From positions 62,001 to 126,000 of the forward strand of contig NZ_FOPG01000003.1 in the NCBI RefSeq assembly GCF_900113435.1: 64,000 nt of DNA, given 5' to 3'. Shown piece after piece: positions 25,444-34,655 of the stretch (its first letter is position 1; each line of letters opens with the position of its first letter). The translations under genes and the position numbers were made by a program. The notes beneath the pieces are model-generated. The model was not told where the DNA came from. It saw only the letters and a list, made by a program, of their open reading frames with translations, and did no database searches. The DNA comes from Sulfitobacter dubius (GTDB lineage: Bacteria; Pseudomonadota; Alphaproteobacteria; Rhodobacterales; Rhodobacteraceae).

Positions 25444-27648
25444 TTAGCGTTTGCGCCGTTTCACGTTGCCGCCACGCATGCCGCCTCGGCCAGAGGTGCT
25501 GCGCCCCGACGCTTTTTGAGCGGCATCGACAGCGCGGTCCACCGCTTGTTGACGGGCCATCGGATCGTCGGCCACAGCCAGATCGACTGCCTCCAGCCGC
25601 TTGACCTCATCGCGCAGCCTTGCGGCTTCTTCGAACTCAAGGTTCTCGGCAGCTTTGCGCATGTCGACCCTCAGCCCATCAAGCACAGTTTGAAGGTTGC
25701 CGCCCGCTAGGGGGTTGTCGACCTTGGCAGTGACCCGGTTCATATCGACATCACCTTTGTAAAGGCCGGCCAGAATGTCATCGACGTTCTTTTTGACCGT
25801 GGCGGGCGTGATGCCGTGTTCTTCGTTATAGGCCAGCTGCTTGGCGCGGCGGCGGTCGGTTTCGCCCATCGCCCGTTCCATACTGCCGGTGATGCGGTCG
25901 GCATACATGATTACGCGGCCTTCGGCGTTTCGCGCGGCCCGGCCAATGGTCTGAATGAGCGAGGTTTCAGAGCGCAGGAAGCCCTCCTTGTCCGCGTCCA
26001 GAATGGCCACCAGCCCACATTCGGGGATGTCCAGCCCCTCCCGCAATAGGTTGATCCCGATCAGCACGTCAAAGGCGCCCAAACGCAAGTCGCGCAGAAT
26101 TTCGATCCGCTCGATCGTGTCGATGTCACTGTGCATGTAGCGCACGCGGATGCCCTGTTCGTGCATATATTCGGTCAGGTCTTCGGCCATCCGCTTGGTT
26201 AGCACGGTACACAGGGTCCGGTAGCCATCGGCGGCGACTTTGCGCACCTCATCAAGCAGATCGTCGACCTGCATTTCAACTGGGCGGATCTCAATTTGCG
26301 GGTCGATCAGACCTGTCGGGCGAATGATTTGTTCGGTGAATACGCCTCCGGTTTGCTCGATCTCCCACGCGGCGGGCGTGGCCGAGACAAAGACCGACTG
26401 CGGGCGCATCGCGTCCCATTCCTCGAACTTCAGCGGGCGGTTGTCCATGCAGGACGGCAGACGGAAGCCGTGTTCGGCGAGCGTGAATTTGCGCCGATAG
26501 TCGCCCTTGTACATGCCGCCGATCTGCGGGACCGAAACGTGGGATTCATCCGCAAAAACGATGGCGTTGTCAGGGATGAATTCGAACAGGGTGGGGGGCG
26601 GCTCCCCGGGCGCGCGGCCTGTGAGGTAGCGCGAGTAGTTTTCGATCCCGTTGCAGACGCCGGTGGCCTCCAGCATCTCGAGGTCGAAGTTCGTCCGTTG
26701 CTCAAGCCGCTGCGCCTCAAGCAGTTTGCCGTCGGCGACCAGTTGATCCAACCGCGTGCGCAGCTCTTTCTTGATCCCGATGATCGCCTGAGACATCGTT
26801 GGCTTCGGCGTCACATAGTGGCTGTTCGCATAGACGCGGATTTGGTCGAAAGTGTCGGTCTTTTCGCCCGTCAGAGGGTCGAACTCGGTGATGCTCTCCA
26901 ACTCTTCACCAAAGAAGGACAGCCGCCATGCGCGGTCATCAAGGTGGGCCGGGAAGATTTCGAGACTGTCGCCGCGTACCCGGAATGAACCACGTTGGAA
27001 GGCCGCGTCATTGCGTTTGTACTGCTGCGCCACCAGATCGGCGATGACTTTGCGCTGGTCGTAGCTTTCACCGGCTTTCAGATCTTGGGTCATCGCGCCG
27101 TAGGTTTCGACGCTACCGATACCATAAATGCACGACACCGAGGCGACAATAATCACGTCGTCACGCTCCAAAAGCGCGCGGGTGGCGGAGTGGCGCATCC
27201 GGTCGATCTGTTCGTTGATCTGGGATTCCTTCTCGATGAAGGTATCGGACCGCGCGACATAGGCTTCGGGCTGGTAGTAGTCATAGTATGAGACGAAATA
27301 TTCCACCGCGTTGTCGGGGAAGAAGCCCTTAAATTCGCCGTAAAGCTGCGCCGCCAGCGTCTTGTTCGGCGCAAGGATGATCGCCGGGCGTTGCGTTTCC
27401 TCGATCACCTTGGCCATGGTGAAAGTCTTGCCCGTGCCGGTCGCGCCTAGAAGCACCTGATCGCGCTCGCCCGAGTTCACCCCTTCGGTCAATTCTTTGA
27501 TTGCGGTGGGCTGGTCGCCCGCCGGAGCGAACTCGGTCACCAGCTTGAACTTATGGCCGCCCTCCAGCTTGGGGCGGCTGCGCACGTCTGGCGCGGGGTT
27601 TGCCAGCATCGGCATCCCCTCGGATTTGTCGGAATGGGCATAGGGCAT
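25444..27648 (-). CDS. uvrB: Excinuclease ABC subunit B
   Basis: DNA damage recognition and strand-separating ATPase of nucleotide excision repair, 734 residues. Walker [15 protein letters not shown] lies at about residues 63-76; the beta-hairpin that clamps damaged DNA is seen as [14 protein letters not shown]; helicase motif VI is in QTIGRAARN; and the UvrC-binding UVR motif ends the core ([17 protein letters not shown]). A basic, Gly/Arg-rich tail of about 40 residues follows. The ATG at 27648 has AAGGA upstream; an in-frame ATG 11 codons later is possible. The gene is monocistronic. Confidence 0.96.
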   Translation of the reverse strand: MPYAHSDKSEGMPMLANPAPDVRSRPKLEGGHKFKLVTEFAPAGDQPTAIKELTEGVNSGERDQVLLGATGTGKTFTMAKVIEETQRPAIILAPNKTLAAQLYGEFKGFFPDNAVEYFVSYYDYYQPEAYVARSDTFIEKESQINEQIDRMRHSATRALLERDDVIIVASVSCIYGIGSVETYGAMTQDLKAGESYDQRKVIADLVAQQYKRNDAAFQRGSFRVRGDSLEIFPAHLDDRAWRLSFFGEELESITEFDPLTGEKTDTFDQIRVYANSHYVTPKPTMSQAIIGIKKELRTRLDQLVADGKLLEAQRLEQRTNFDLEMLEATGVCNGIENYSRYLTGRAPGEPPPTLFEFIPDNAIVFADESHVSVPQIGGMYKGDYRRKFTLAEHGFRLPSCMDNRPLKFEEWDAMRPQSVFVSATPAAWEIEQTGGVFTEQIIRPTGLIDPQIEIRPVEMQVDDLLDEVRKVAADGYRTLCTVLTKRMAEDLTEYMHEQGIRVRYMHSDIDTIERIEILRDLRLGAFDVLIGINLLREGLDIPECGLVAILDADKEGFLRSETSLIQTIGRAARNAEGRVIMYADRITGSMERAMGETDRRRAKQLAYNEEHGITPATVKKNVDDILAGLYKGDVDMNRVTAKVDNPLAGGNLQTVLDGLRVDMRKAAENLEFEEAARLRDEVKRLEAVDLAVADDPMARQQAVDRAVDAAQKASGRSTSGRGGMRGGNVKRRKR

Positions 27649-27735
27649 CGCGGGTATCCTTCGTCAAGCTTCCCATAGGTGCCCTCTTTCACGCGGGGTT
27701 CAAGGGGCAGGGGGCCGCGAAGGGCGCTTTTGCCG

Positions 27736-28020
27736 CTACTTCATCAATCGTTTACGATTCTGTCGCACCTTGCGGGCAAGGGGCGCGAGCGAGGCGTTCA
27801 TGACCTGATCGGGGCTTTTGCCCAGCATCATCGCCTGCGTTCCGGCGCTGAAGGCTTTGACCATGGCCGGGCCTTTTTCGGCGACCATGCGGTTATTCTC
27901 GCCGGGGCGTGCGGGAAGGGCACCGGCCATGGCCAGAATGCGCAATGACATGACGATCTGGGTTTCAAAGGCCAGCGAGGCAAGCTGGCTCTGCATGGCA
28001 AAAATGGCGAAGGGGTTCAT
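27736..28020 (-). CDS. Conserved hypothetical protein (often auto-labelled antifreeze protein)
   Basis: A 94-residue, helical, Met/Ala-rich protein. Its layout (MNPFAIFAMQSQLASLAFETQIVMSLR, then ENNRMVAEKGPAM, GKSPDQVMNASLAPL and a basic tail RQNRKRLMK) matches a small family I recall from Rhodobacteraceae. That family is sometimes annotated antifreeze protein on composition alone, which should not be trusted. It has phasin-like helical character, but no function can be assigned. It lies upstream of uvrB on the same strand with about 87 bases between them. Confidence 0.7.
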   Translation of the reverse strand: MNPFAIFAMQSQLASLAFETQIVMSLRILAMAGALPARPGENNRMVAEKGPAMVKAFSAGTQAMMLGKSPDQVMNASLAPLARKVRQNRKRLMK

Positions 28021-28161
28021 GTGGAAGGCTCCAATGGGGTTCTACTCATGTAGTCTCTGCACTGCAGCATGGTAGGGTCTATTTGCATTGTCTTGCATTC
28101 CCTTGCTCCTTTGCGTGGAATATTAGATAAAGCGCGTGGTTCCTGAAGCGAGAGTCCCGAA

Positions 28162-28473
28162 ATGCGTGCACGTATCTACCAACCCGCCCGTACAGCGATG
28201 TCCTCCGGCACGGCCAAGACCCGTGTCTGGCTGCTCGAGTTTTCGCCAGCGGAAGCACGCAGCGTTGATCCTTTGATGGGGTGGACATCGTCGGATGACA
28301 CGCAAAGCCAAGTGCGCTTGCAGTTCGACACCCGCGAAGTTGCCGAAGAATACGCCCGCGATCACGGTATCGATGCGCAGGTGCAACTGCCGAACAAGCG
28401 CAAACCTAACATCCGCGCGGGCGGCTACGGTGAGAATTTCGCGACCGGACGTCGTGGGGCTTGGACGCACTGA
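28162..28473 (+). CDS. ETC complex I subunit, NDUFS4 (18 kDa) homologue
   Basis: A 103-residue homologue of the eukaryotic complex I accessory subunit NDUFS4, found in alphaproteobacteria. The family pattern is clear: [24 protein letters not shown], then [30 protein letters not shown] and the C-terminal [11 protein letters not shown]. It binds the NADH-oxidising arm of NADH:ubiquinone oxidoreductase. It is encoded alone, away from nuo genes, as is usual. The ATG at 28162 follows GCGAGAG. It is the last core gene before an IS-rich segment. Confidence 0.9.
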   Translation: MRARIYQPARTAMSSGTAKTRVWLLEFSPAEARSVDPLMGWTSSDDTQSQVRLQFDTREVAEEYARDHGIDAQVQLPNKRKPNIRAGGYGENFATGRRGAWTH

Positions 28474-28619
28474 AGGCTTTTGTAAATCGGGGCAAAGTTG
28501 TCTCGGAATCGGGTTAAGGATTTCGCAGAGCCCCGGATTTGGACGTTGGTGAGCGCGGCGCGCAACGTTTTGACGCTCGTCAGATCGCTGCCGAAATTCC
28601 CGAAGCCGGCTTCCTCAGG

Positions 28620-28895
28620 GCGACCCAACTGTTTGACCCACGATAAATTGGCCATTCCGGGGTAATTTGACCATTCCGGCACAGACCAAATGATGACGGC
28701 TGCCATGAAACCGGTGGTTTCTCTTTATTTCAACACCTTGCGGCACCGTCGGTTTTGCGGCTTCTGATGCGCCATGACAGTGCTCCGGCCTGGTGGGCGC
28801 CGTTGACGGCCAGTCGCGATTTCGGCATCCCTCAGGGCAAATCCTGCCGGGTTCTTTCCAAGCACTTCCTTCTGCAGATCCTCTGCCTGAGGGCA
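28620..28895. mobile_element. Insertion-sequence debris (IS21-type terminal repeats and an IS3 orfA tail)
   Basis: Two direct copies of an AATTtGrCCATTCCGG unit (28645-28660 and 28664-28679) look like the repeated transposase-binding sites at IS21 ends, but do not match the right end at 30.4 kb. On the minus strand near 28846-28895 the translation LQKEVLGKN resembles the C-terminus of IS3 orfA (compare LLKEALGKK at 44.0 kb). No intact gene is present. Confidence 0.5.
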
Positions 28896-28921
28896 TAGCG
28901 CGACGCGCCAGAAAGGCCCCC

Positions 28922-29054
28922 ATGACGAAGATCAATTTCATCGATGCCTCCTTCGCTGATCCCGACGAGAACGAGTTCGCCCTTAAGCGCCGCTTCGAGT
29001 GGCGCCCGCGCAAGCTCCGTGCCCTTCAGAACGGGGTGTCCCCAGAGGTTCCAG
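28922..29054 (+). pseudogene. 5' fragment of an unknown gene, broken at the IS21 junction
   Basis: From ATG 28922 the frame reads MTKINFIDASFADPDENEF and continues with a basic stretch to about residue 40. The composition looks coding, then it stops making sense where istA homology begins in another frame near 29055. I read this as the start of a resident gene truncated by insertion or deletion. I cannot name the family. It could instead be part of a mobile element. Confidence 0.35.
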
Positions 29055-29577
29055 CAATCGCTACAGCATGCCGTCCCGGTTCGCGGAGCAACATGTGTCG
29101 CTGCGCGCCTATGCAGGCCGGATCGTGCTGGTGTCGGGCCACGATGGCATCGCCGAGCACAAGCGTCGCTTCACCCGCAACGTCAGCTACTTTGAGCCGT
29201 GGCATTACGTGCCGCTGCTGGATCGCAAGCCAGGTGCCTTGCGCAACGGGGCACCCTTCGTGGACTGGCAACTGCCCGGTGCCATGCATCGGATCAGGGA
29301 GCACTACATGGTCGGCAAAGGTGGGGGCCGGGAGTTTGTCGATCTGCTTCTGCTGGCCCAGGATCACGGGATCGAGGTGGTCGAGACGGCTTGCGAGTTG
29401 GCAGTGGAACAAAGCACGCTGCGCCTGCCCGCAATCATCAATCTGATCAACCAGTTGGTGGAGCCGGTCATCACGCCACTCAGCGACGCCTATACCTATC
29501 CGCAGCTGACCCTTCGGCCCGAGGCCGATTGCAAGCGCTATGAGGTGCTGTGTGCAGCCGGGGAGGTCGCGGCATGA
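29055..29577 (+). pseudogene. istA: IS21-family transposase IstA, C-terminal fragment
   Basis: Homology starts abruptly at NRYSMPSRFAEQHVSLRAY and continues through FEPWHYVPLLDRKPGALRNGAP to the stop at 29577. This is the C-terminal part of IstA, beyond the DDE catalytic core, which is missing entirely. No start codon belongs to this frame at the junction, so the copy cannot produce active transposase. The end overlaps istB by ATGA, the usual IS21 arrangement. About 170 residues of roughly 500 remain. Confidence 0.85.
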
Positions 29578-30305
29578 ATGCCCTCATCGACCAACTCACC
29601 GCCCTGAGGCTGCACGGAATGGCAGCTTGCGCCCATGATTTGCTGTCCGCGCGCAAGCCACCAAGTCTGACCACAGCGATAAAGCAACTGGTCGATGCTG
29701 AGACTGTAGAGCGGCGGGCGCGCTCCATCCAGTATCAAATGCGCATCGCGAAGTTCCCCCATCACAAGGACTTCGCCACCTTCGATTACGGTGCGGCCGC
29801 CGTCACTCAGACCCAGATCGAACCGTTCTGCTCGGGCCAGTTCACCGAAGAGGCACACAACCTCATCGTGGTGGGCGGAACCGGGACGGGAAAAACCCAT
29901 ATCGCCATCGCGCTTGGAGCCGCCTTGATCAACAATGGCAAGAAGGCCCACTTCTTCAACGCGGTCGATCTGATCAATGACCTGATCAAGGAGCAGGCCG
30001 ATGGCAATGCCGGGAAGGTTGTCCGGCAACTGTCGGCCCTGGATTGCGTTATCATCGACGAGTTGGGCTATATCCCGTTCCCGAAATCCGGCGGCACACA
30101 GCTGTTCCACCTGATCAGCAAGCTCTACGAAAAAGCCAGCGTCATCATCACCGCCAACGTGGAGTTCGGGGAATGGGTCGCTGTCTTCGGCGATGCCAAA
30201 ATGACAACCGCGCTGTTGGATCGCGTCACGCACCACTGCGCCATCATCGAGACCGGTAATAGATCCTACCGCTTCGCACAGAGCAAAAGTCGCACAGAAA
30301 AATAA
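29574..30305 (+). CDS. istB: IS21-family helper ATPase IstB
   Basis: A DnaC-like AAA+ ATPase of 243 residues that assists IstA in strand transfer. Walker [10 protein letters not shown] and the IstB signature [13 protein letters not shown] are intact, as are the sensor residues around [12 protein letters not shown]. The ATG at 29574 overlaps the istA stop. The protein appears full length, but the partner transposase is truncated, so this IS is not autonomous. A strong hairpin follows the stop. Confidence 0.93.
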   Translation: MNALIDQLTALRLHGMAACAHDLLSARKPPSLTTAIKQLVDAETVERRARSIQYQMRIAKFPHHKDFATFDYGAAAVTQTQIEPFCSGQFTEEAHNLIVVGGTGTGKTHIAIALGAALINNGKKAHFFNAVDLINDLIKEQADGNAGKVVRQLSALDCVIIDELGYIPFPKSGGTQLFHLISKLYEKASVIITANVEFGEWVAVFGDAKMTTALLDRVTHHCAIIETGNRSYRFAQSKSRTEK

Positions 30306-30316
30306 CCATGCCGCAA

Positions 30317-30370
30317 GCAAAGCCCCCAGACGGACTCGCTACATGAGGGCGGCCCGCCTGGGGGCTTTGC
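30317..30370 (+). terminator. Hairpin after istB
   Basis: GCAAAGCCCCCAG (30317-30329) pairs perfectly with CTGGGGGCTTTGC (30358-30370) with a 28-base loop. This is a 13-bp stem just after istB; it may end the IS transcript or insulate against read-through. Confidence 0.7.
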
Positions 30371-30383
30371 CATCCGATAGGCG

Positions 30384-30433
30384 GGTCAAAATCAAACGCT
30401 GAACCAGGGGGCAGTTTTGAACGCTCATTGACA
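30384..30433. repeat. Right end of the IS21 element
   Basis: Two related units, GGGTCAAAATCAAACG and GGGGCAGTTTTGAACG, precede CATTGACA near 30433. Repeated sites of this kind and a TGACA-like tip are typical of IS21 ends. The corresponding left end is not found, which agrees with the truncated istA. Confidence 0.6.
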
Positions 30434-30841
30434 GCGCAGGATGAAATCGCAAAGCAGTATGGCTTCAACAGCTGGAGCGAAATGTCCGCTTATAAAGTCC
30501 ATCCTATTGCTGAACATGAAATTTTAGTGGGCTTTCGGCAGGAGCTAAGCGGCCGTGATCATGAGGTCTATTACGATCATCTTTTTGTTGAGGCTATGGC
30601 GCAAGGGAAAGAGCAGGTTGCTTCGTCCGTATTCATCGCAACGGGTGTTGAGGAGGTCGACGGTGAAACCTTATATGTCACAAATATACATTTCGTCTCC
30701 CCGGAACGGGGGGCAGATGAAGATATTCGGGAGGTCCGTGTGCAGGATGTGCAGGCCTTACGCGCGCTGTTGGATGGTGGCATGACAATCCGGCAGACTT
30801 TAGCCATTCTGGATGGCCTAGGAGTTTTTGACCTCTACTAG
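30428..30841 (+). pseudogene. Probable 5'-truncated gene adjoining the IS21 right end
   Basis: The open frame begins at a TTG within the IS tip and encodes about 137 residues: AQDEIAKQYGFNSWSEM, then a mixed alpha/beta domain ending LAILDGLGVFDLY. The KQYGFNSWSEM segment resembles a short motif seen in several small bacterial domain families. Coding character is good beyond the IS boundary, but there is no ribosome site near the TTG, so I think the real start was removed by the insertion. Function is unknown. The fragment at 28922 might be its lost N-terminus, which is only a possibility. Confidence 0.45.
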
Positions 30842-30961
30842 AGAAATGGCACGGAACTATCAACTTAGGCGTAGCCGGTGCCATAGCTTGATTTTGGGTA
30901 GGAAATCTGATTCCTGACAGGGCTTGCGAGGACCTTTTCTGGATGTGAAATGAGAAGCCTA

Positions 30962-31295
30962 GCGGGATGGGCGGGATGCCCGCCCCCTGGATTGGCCCCG
31001 GTTCCAGCCGCGATCGTCACGCAGCACCGCCCACAGGTAGCCAGTCTTGGTTTTGCCATGTCCGGGGTCCAAAGCGGGAGCCGTCGTCTTATCGATATAC
31101 GGCCGGGTACTGCCTTGTTTTAGCAGTACCGCCATTCGATCCACCACCGCTGCGATCAGTGTACCGGTCCGGCCTATCCAGTCGGCGAGGACCGATCGGT
31201 CGTTTAGCACGCCCTGCCGCGCCATGACTACGGCTTGATGGTTCAGCGGCATGTACTCTGAATGCTTGGACACGGCGATCTGCGCCAGCAGCGCC
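30962..31295 (-). pseudogene. IS66-family transposase (TnpC) fragment
   Basis: A central TnpC piece: AQIAVSKHSEYMPLNHQAVVMARQG, RSVLADWIGRTGTLI, and LDPGHGKTKTGYLWAVLRDDRGW are recognisable IS66 segments. An in-frame TAG precedes the first part and the frame ends after about 110 residues, so both flanks of the roughly 500-residue transposase are missing. The usual DET triad reads DKT here, a further sign of decay. It marks the left side of the catabolic cassette. Confidence 0.85.
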
Positions 31296-31341
31296 TAAGT
31301 GGGCCAGCTGCCCTCCAGAAGATGCGCGGGAGCTTTCGCCT

Positions 31342-31379
31342 GAAGTACGCCCGCGCGTCCTTTGGGGCGGGCGTACTTC
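31342..31379. repeat. 13-bp perfect inverted repeat
   Basis: GAAGTACGCCCGC (31342-31354) and GCGGGCGTACTTC (31367-31379) are separated by 12 bases. It lies between the IS66 fragment and the IclR gene with no T-run nearby. It may be a REP-like repeat, an IS remnant, or a transcript end. Confidence 0.6.
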
Positions 31380-31562
31380 GGGCGGACCGTGACAATCACT
31401 CGATACCGCGCCGGATGTAGTCCAGCCGGCCCCCCCCGCACCGTTGTTCCAGTTGAGGCAAAACTCGGCGGCTTCTCGAGCTACCTGTGTCGCCGCTACC
31501 CTCTAAATCTTTGTTCTTGACAGATACCGTGTTTGACGAAATTCTTTACATACGAAATCTTT

Positions 31563-31576
31563 TTCACATACGTGAA
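31563..31576. promoter_or_regulatory. Probable IclR-type operator/promoter region
   Basis: TTCACATACGTGAA has perfect five-base arms. It lies inside a larger imperfect symmetry that pairs ATTCTTTAC (31541-31549) with GTGAAGAAT (31572-31580), and a related ACATACGAAAT unit sits in the left half. A TTGACA hexamer at 31517-31522 could be the -35 element of the operon promoter; no good -10 is seen. The site is 50 bases before the IclR start, where autoregulators usually bind. Confidence 0.5.
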
Positions 31577-31625
31577 GAATTCTGCGTCTTTGAGGAAGGA
31601 CGCACGGCTCAAATGGGGGGAGAGT

Positions 31626-32384
31626 ATGTCTGTTAAGCAGGTCGAAAACGTGCTGCGTTTTTTCGAATTTTTCTCGGACGAACGAGTGCCTGCAACGTTG
31701 ACGCGGCTGTCGGCGGCCCTGTCGCTACCGGTCTCTAGCACCAGCAATCTAATTAAGACGCTGCGTGAACAGGGATACCTATTCGAGGTGCGCCCAAGAG
31801 GTGGGTTCTATCCCACCCGGAGGCTATTCGACGTTAGCCAGAACATCATTGATGGCGATCCGGTTCTTGCAAGCGTGCGCGACCAAATGGCCAAACTACG
31901 CTCCGAAACCGGAGAAACGGTGCTGCTGGCAGCTCGCGACGGTAACGACCTAATCTACCTGGATACAATGGTTTCCGATCAGGGGGTGCGATACTCGGCT
32001 GAGCCCGGTGAACGGCGTCCCATCTATGCTGTGTCATCTGGAAAGGCGTTGCTCGCCGCGCTCGATGACAAGGCATTAATGGCTGAACTCGAGGCGATGG
32101 ACTACTCCGGTGCCAACGAGAATTCTGTGACCGATCCGGACAAGTTGTTCCAAATGATCGTTGAGGGCCGCCAGCGTGGCTGGTTCCTTAACGCGACCGA
32201 GTTCACTCCCGAGGTTTCGGGCGTGGGGGTTATGCTGGAGGTCGCAGGCCGCCAGCTTGGTTTGTCGGTAGCCGGGCCGAACTATCGCATGGAAGGCCGG
32301 CATGCCTCAATCGCCGAGGCGCTTACTCGATCAATAAAGGCGCTCTGCGACCAGATAAGCGGGTCGGGAGGCATCAAATGTTAA
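31626..32384 (+). CDS. IclR-family transcriptional regulator
   Basis: A 252-residue regulator. The N-terminal winged helix covers about residues 1-65 (VENVLRFFEFFSDERVPATLTRLSAALSLPVSSTSNLIKTL). The C-terminal GAF-like effector domain has the IclR pattern SAEPGERRPIYAVSSGKALLA. The start at 31626 is chosen because it directly follows a GGGGGGAGAG ribosome site; the frame extends 31 codons upstream through the presumed operator. Its stop overlaps the dctQ start (ATGTTAA), so it is the first gene of the catabolic operon it probably controls. The effector is likely the imported carboxylate or its CoA product. Confidence 0.88.
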   Translation: MSVKQVENVLRFFEFFSDERVPATLTRLSAALSLPVSSTSNLIKTLREQGYLFEVRPRGGFYPTRRLFDVSQNIIDGDPVLASVRDQMAKLRSETGETVLLAARDGNDLIYLDTMVSDQGVRYSAEPGERRPIYAVSSGKALLAALDDKALMAELEAMDYSGANENSVTDPDKLFQMIVEGRQRGWFLNATEFTPEVSGVGVMLEVAGRQLGLSVAGPNYRMEGRHASIAEALTRSIKALCDQISGSGGIKC

Positions 32385-32914
32385 ATAAAACCATGCACAT
32401 CATAGACACGGCATTCACCGCCGTTGCCGTTACTGCCATCGCAGCATTGACGCTTCTCGTCGTCGCGGATGTCTCCTTGCGCTACGGCATTGGCAAGCCA
32501 GTGTTCTTCGCACATGACGTCGTCGTCCTGTACCTGACACCCGCTCTTTTCTTCTTTGGTGTCGGTCCAACGTATTGGCGCGACGAGCACCTCGCTGTCG
32601 ATCTTCTCGTGTTGCGCCTATCAGTTCGAAAACGTGCCGTGACAGATGCAGTCAGTGCTACCATCGGCCTGTTCATCTTCTCACTTCTTATCTGGGTGTC
32701 ATGGGACAGAGCATGGACAAGCTTTGTTAACAGTGAGCGGATCGCCAGCATTGTGCCCTGGCCAGCATGGCTCAGTTACATCTTAGTGCCGGTCGGATCG
32801 GTAGCGATGGCCCTTGTCTGTTTGGCGCGCCTCTTTCTGGCCATCCGAGTCGTTCTCACCGGTGAAAAGCCTTCTAGGGCTCAACACACCGAACCCGGGG
32901 AAGAAGCATTATGA
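32378..32914 (+). CDS. dctQ: TRAP transporter small permease (DctQ type)
   Basis: Inner-membrane protein of 178 residues with four predicted helices, the DctQ layout: an N-terminal helix, VTAIAALTLLVVADVSLRYGIGKP, then YLTPALFFFGVGPTYWRDEHLAVDLL, typical of the family. It joins the large DctM subunit to make the sodium-driven importer. The start overlaps the IclR stop, and its own stop overlaps dctM by ATGA, so translation is coupled. No ligand information resides in this subunit. Confidence 0.88.
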   Translation: MLNKTMHIIDTAFTAVAVTAIAALTLLVVADVSLRYGIGKPVFFAHDVVVLYLTPALFFFGVGPTYWRDEHLAVDLLVLRLSVRKRAVTDAVSATIGLFIFSLLIWVSWDRAWTSFVNSERIASIVPWPAWLSYILVPVGSVAMALVCLARLFLAIRVVLTGEKPSRAQHTEPGEEAL

Positions 32915-34200
32915 CCTCGCTGATTGTCGTTATCGGACTTCTCTTTCTTCTGTTCCTCGGGGTTCCGGTTGGTCTCGCGCTTGCCTTTTCAGGCATGGTG
33001 GGACTGGTCGCTATTGTCGGATTCAACTCAGCCTTGTCGGTTCTAGCAACCACTCCACTGTCCACGACCAACGGTTATGAGCTAATCGCCGTCCCGCTGT
33101 TCATTCTGATGGCCGAGTTTGTGATCGTAAGCGGCATCGCCGATCGGATGTTCAAGGCGATTACGATCTGGGTTGGCCGTTTGCCCGGTGGTCTGGCTGT
33201 TGCCACGGCCCTTGCCGGGGCTGGCTTTGGTGCAATCTCTGGATCTTCAACTGCGGCCGCTGCGGCTCTGTCGTCGACATCAATACCCGCCATGCAAAAG
33301 GCTGGCTATGAAGCCAAATTTTCAGCTGGCGTGGTGGCCGTCTCGGGCACTTTGGCCATGCTCATCCCGCCCTCGATTGCCTTGGTCCTCTACGGCATTA
33401 TCGTCGAAGTGAATATCGCGTCGCTGCTGATTGGCGGCGTTATCCCCGGTGTTCTGGTGACCTTTGGTATTATCGTAACGATCTACGCCCTCATGGCGCG
33501 CGATCCATCCATTGCCCCAGCGGCAAAGCGTTGGTCACTGCGGGAAAAGCTTTTTGCCCTGCGCGAGATTGGCCCGATGCTCGCCTTACTCGCATGTGTA
33601 ACAGGTTCGATCTATCTTGGGGTTGCAACACCCACGGAGGCCGCTGGCCTCGGGGCATTCGGAGCCTTCGTCATCGCTGCCGCTTTTCGTTCGCTGACCT
33701 GGGCAAGAACTTGGGGCGCCCTGTCTCGTGCGGTGCGCGCGACCTGTATGATTTTCCTAATCATCATCGGCGCGCACATCTTCGGCTATGTCCTGACATT
33801 GGGGCAGATAACCCCACAGTTCGTGACGTGGATCACCACGCTGAACGTTTCGCCCTATGTCGTGATGGCCGGGATCATCCTGTTCTACTTGGTTCTTGGC
33901 TGTTTCATGGATCAGCTCGCCATTCTGATCCTGACTGTTCCCGTCATGGTGCCAGCCATCGTCACCTTGGGTTTTGATCCGGTCTGGTTCGGCGTGATCG
34001 TCGTCGTCTCCGCTGAGGTAGGCATGATCACACCGCCTCTAGGCATGAACATCTTTGTGGTAGCCCGCTATGCCGGAAGACCGCTATCAGAGATCTTCCG
34101 TGGCGTCGCGCCGCATGTGGTAACCCATCTGATCATCATCGCATTGCTTATCGCGTTTCCACAGCTGGTTCTGTGGCTGCCCAGCACAATCAACAACTAA
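32911..34200 (+). CDS. dctM: TRAP transporter large permease (DctM type)
   Basis: Inner-membrane transport subunit of 429 residues with about 12 helices. Family signatures are visible: FLLFLGVPVGLALAFSG at the N-terminus, GSSTAAAAALSSTSIPAM, and PTEAAGLGAFGAF. It carries out sodium-coupled uptake of substrate delivered by the periplasmic DctP protein encoded two genes later. Start ATG overlaps the dctQ stop. The length is standard. Confidence 0.93.
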   Translation: MTSLIVVIGLLFLLFLGVPVGLALAFSGMVGLVAIVGFNSALSVLATTPLSTTNGYELIAVPLFILMAEFVIVSGIADRMFKAITIWVGRLPGGLAVATALAGAGFGAISGSSTAAAAALSSTSIPAMQKAGYEAKFSAGVVAVSGTLAMLIPPSIALVLYGIIVEVNIASLLIGGVIPGVLVTFGIIVTIYALMARDPSIAPAAKRWSLREKLFALREIGPMLALLACVTGSIYLGVATPTEAAGLGAFGAFVIAAAFRSLTWARTWGALSRAVRATCMIFLIIIGAHIFGYVLTLGQITPQFVTWITTLNVSPYVVMAGIILFYLVLGCFMDQLAILILTVPVMVPAIVTLGFDPVWFGVIVVVSAEVGMITPPLGMNIFVVARYAGRPLSEIFRGVAPHVVTHLIIIALLIAFPQLVLWLPSTINN

Positions 34201-34214
34201 AAAGGACACTGAAA

Positions 34215-34613
34215 ATGACGCAACCAAAGGCTGCAGATCTGGACCCATCCGTTTTTTTCATGACCGAAGACATGGCGCAGCCCTATTCGCCAGGCGGACA
34301 CTCCGGAACTGTAAATCGTCGTCTCGTTTCTCCTGAAACCGGCGCAACCCAAATGGAAGTTCTGATCGGACGGATCGAGCCGGGCCAAGGCGCCAGCGCA
34401 CATTTCCATCCGGGAATTGATCAGTTCTGCTGGATGCTCGCAGGCCACGCGGACGTTACCATCGGGTCGCATAAACAAGAGATTGGGCCAGGAGAAAGCT
34501 GCTTTTTCGCCGCCGACATGCCGCACACTTTCACCGCCATTGGTGAGACGCCGGTGCGTGTGCTCATTTGTTACGCCCCCCCTTACGGAGAAGGCGCTCG
34601 CGTCGAGTGTTAA
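34215..34613 (+). CDS. Cupin-domain protein
   Basis: A 132-residue single-domain cupin. Motif 1 is G(X)5HxH-like: GQGASAHFHPGIDQFCWMLAG, with His77, Asp/Glu-type ligand and HF-H spacing; motif 2 is PGESCFFAADMPHTF. The metal-site residues appear mostly present. Such small cupins act as isomerases, decarboxylases, dioxygenases or ligand sensors, so a function cannot be fixed. The start at 34215 follows AAAGGACACTGAAA; the in-frame extension upstream lies within dctM. It sits between the permease and the binding protein, an unusual position within a TRAP operon. Confidence 0.8.
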   Translation: MTQPKAADLDPSVFFMTEDMAQPYSPGGHSGTVNRRLVSPETGATQMEVLIGRIEPGQGASAHFHPGIDQFCWMLAGHADVTIGSHKQEIGPGESCFFAADMPHTFTAIGETPVRVLICYAPPYGEGARVEC

Positions 34614-34655
34614 GGGCAATTTCTACCAAACATGATGAACTGGAGGAGTAAAATC

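Noticed and set aside
27736-28020. Annotation as an antifreeze protein
   Set aside because: The label circulates for this family because of Ala/Met-rich composition; there is no ice-binding motif.
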